A stretch of DNA of 31,011 nt. Source: Desulfovibrio oxyclinae DSM 11498 (GTDB lineage Bacteria; Desulfobacterota; Desulfovibrionia; Desulfovibrionales; Desulfovibrionaceae). The position numbers and the translations under genes were made by a program. The notes beneath the pieces were generated by a model. That model had not been told where the DNA came from and ran no database searches. It saw nothing but the letters and a program-made list of their open reading frames with translations. The stretch covers positions 183,736 to 214,746 of the forward strand of contig NZ_AQXE01000007.1 of the NCBI RefSeq assembly GCF_000375485.1, given 5' to 3'. Below are positions 30,239 through 31,011 of this stretch, piece by piece. Position 1 is the stretch's first letter. Each line of letters starts with the position of its first letter.

Positions 30239-31011
30239 ATGGCACTGACCCGCAAACAGGTTTTTCTGGACAAGATCGAGGCCGACCCCGGCGCGATCGA
30301 GGTCGTGGACCCGGCAACCGACGGCGTGCTCTGCCTGTCCGGCACCGAGATGACGCCCGAATCGGAGCGCGTGGACAACAGCCGACTTTCGTCCTCGCTC
30401 TCTGCCGAGGCGCACGTGGTCACCCGCACCAGCACCAGCCTCAAGCGCAGCGTGGAGCTGCGCGGCGGCGGCATCGTCGGGCAGGCGGTCAACCCGCCCG
30501 ACTTCGACACTCTGCTGCGTTCCTGCGGCCTGATCCGCTCGGACGCGGTGTTTCTCGCCGTGGACAACGTGGTCGGCAATTTCGAGCGGGGCGAGACCGT
30601 CACCGGCGCGACCTCCGGCGCAACCGGGACGTTCCTCGCGTTGGTGCGCGGCGGGCTGCTGCTCTCCGGCGTGGCGGGAGTGTTCGAGGCGACCGAGTCC
30701 GTGTCCGGCGATGCAAGCGCGGCCACGGCGGACGCTGCGGCCGATCCCGTGACCTGCCCGCAGTACCTGCCCACCTCGGATCTTTCGCTCATGGAGAGTG
30801 CCACCACGGTCTACTACCGCGACGGCGACAAGCACACGGTCGGCGGAGCGCGCGGCACGTTCTCCGTAACCATGCCCGCGGGCCAGCCCGGGCGGTTGGA
30901 TTTCACGCATTCCGGGCGTTTCGTCGAGCCGGTGGCCGAGCCCAACCCGGTGCCCACGCTCAACACGACCCTGCCGCCGGTGGTGGAGTCCGCGTCGCTC
31001 ACCGTGGGCGG
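30239..31011 (+). CDS. Major tail tube protein, partial (3' end outside window)
   Basis: At least 257 residues, open to the window end. The start ATG at 30239 has a TAGGAGG-type ribosome-binding site overlapping the gpU-like stop. The protein is Gly/Thr/Ser-rich and beta-structured, fitting lambda gpV-type tail tube proteins, and follows the gpU-like gene as expected. It has two related insertion motifs, GNFERGETVTGATSGATG at 113-130 and the weaker GVFEATESVSGDASAATA at 147-164, of the kind found in many phage structural proteins. The call is by order and composition; I see no motif unique to the tail tube. Confidence 0.65.
   Translation, partial: MALTRKQVFLDKIEADPGAIEVVDPATDGVLCLSGTEMTPESERVDNSRLSSSLSAEAHVVTRTSTSLKRSVELRGGGIVGQAVNPPDFDTLLRSCGLIRSDAVFLAVDNVVGNFERGETVTGATSGATGTFLALVRGGLLLSGVAGVFEATESVSGDASAATADAAADPVTCPQYLPTSDLSLMESATTVYYRDGDKHTVGGARGTFSVTMPAGQPGRLDFTHSGRFVEPVAEPNPVPTLNTTLPPVVESASLTVG

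Larger units (their letters stand above)
13163..31011. mobile_element. Prophage, left part (right end outside window)
   Basis: From the truncated tRNA-Ala to the window edge the content is phage replication, packaging, immunity, head, lysis and tail genes in the usual order. No integrase, CI-type repressor or endolysin is visible, so these, and an intact tRNA-Ala, should lie beyond the right edge. The gene types point to a lambda-like siphovirus. Confidence 0.95.

Noticed and set aside
1..31011. CRISPR arrays and insertion sequences
   Set aside because: No regularly spaced direct repeats with unique spacers and no transposase frame or terminal inverted repeats were found.

Overview
The window is GC-rich DNA from a Gram-negative bacterium. 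It has an RND efflux pump with a periplasmic adaptor, dense ATGA-type gene overlaps and a c-di-GMP enzyme of mixed architecture. The protein families and gene style resemble a Desulfovibrio-like (Desulfovibrionota) genome; that placement is my impression, not a search result. It splits into a chromosomal part (1 to about 13,160) and a prophage (about 13,163 to the right edge, which does not close the element).

Chromosomal part: the 5' portion of a PHP/EndoQ-like plus UvrD helicase fusion (minus strand) diverges from a four-gene MarR / membrane protein / adaptor / RND permease operon. Next come argB (minus), a MOT1-type molybdate/sulfate transporter, a membrane-anchored TPR protein (minus), a cyclophilin, and a GGDEF-like/EAL/CBS/GGDEF protein (minus). 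Clear intrinsic terminators separate most units. The part ends with the 3' half of a tRNA-Ala gene followed by its own terminator.

Prophage: the tRNA-Ala fragment has lost its 5' half and marks the left attachment junction, so an intact tRNA-Ala copy should lie at the unseen right end. All phage genes but two are on the plus strand. In order: an AT-rich regulatory stretch, a D5-type helicase/primase, a repeat-rich origin-like spacer, a CHC2/Toprim primase, terminase small and large subunits, a zinc-ribbon protein, an inverted AT-richer two-gene accessory unit (a SWIM zinc-finger protein and an unknown protein), then a structured leader RNA with a small ORF and a BRO antirepressor. The morphogenesis run follows: gpW-like joiner, lambda-type portal, S49 protease with nested scaffold, decoration protein, major capsid, a small membrane protein, DUF5675, holin, connector, gpZ-like and gpU-like tail proteins, and a tail-tube protein cut by the window edge. 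The set suggests a lambda-like, long-tailed siphovirus.

The most interesting part is 21.3-22.5 kb. A multibranched leader RNA carries three short blocks complementary to the ribosome-binding region of the next small gene, and that gene overlaps a BRO antirepressor. This is the layout of the phage P1/P7 c4-icd-ant immunity operon. The antirepressor's C-terminal module also aligns closely with the C-terminus of the prophage's own D5 helicase. A second translational hairpin covers the ribosome-binding site of the first head gene.
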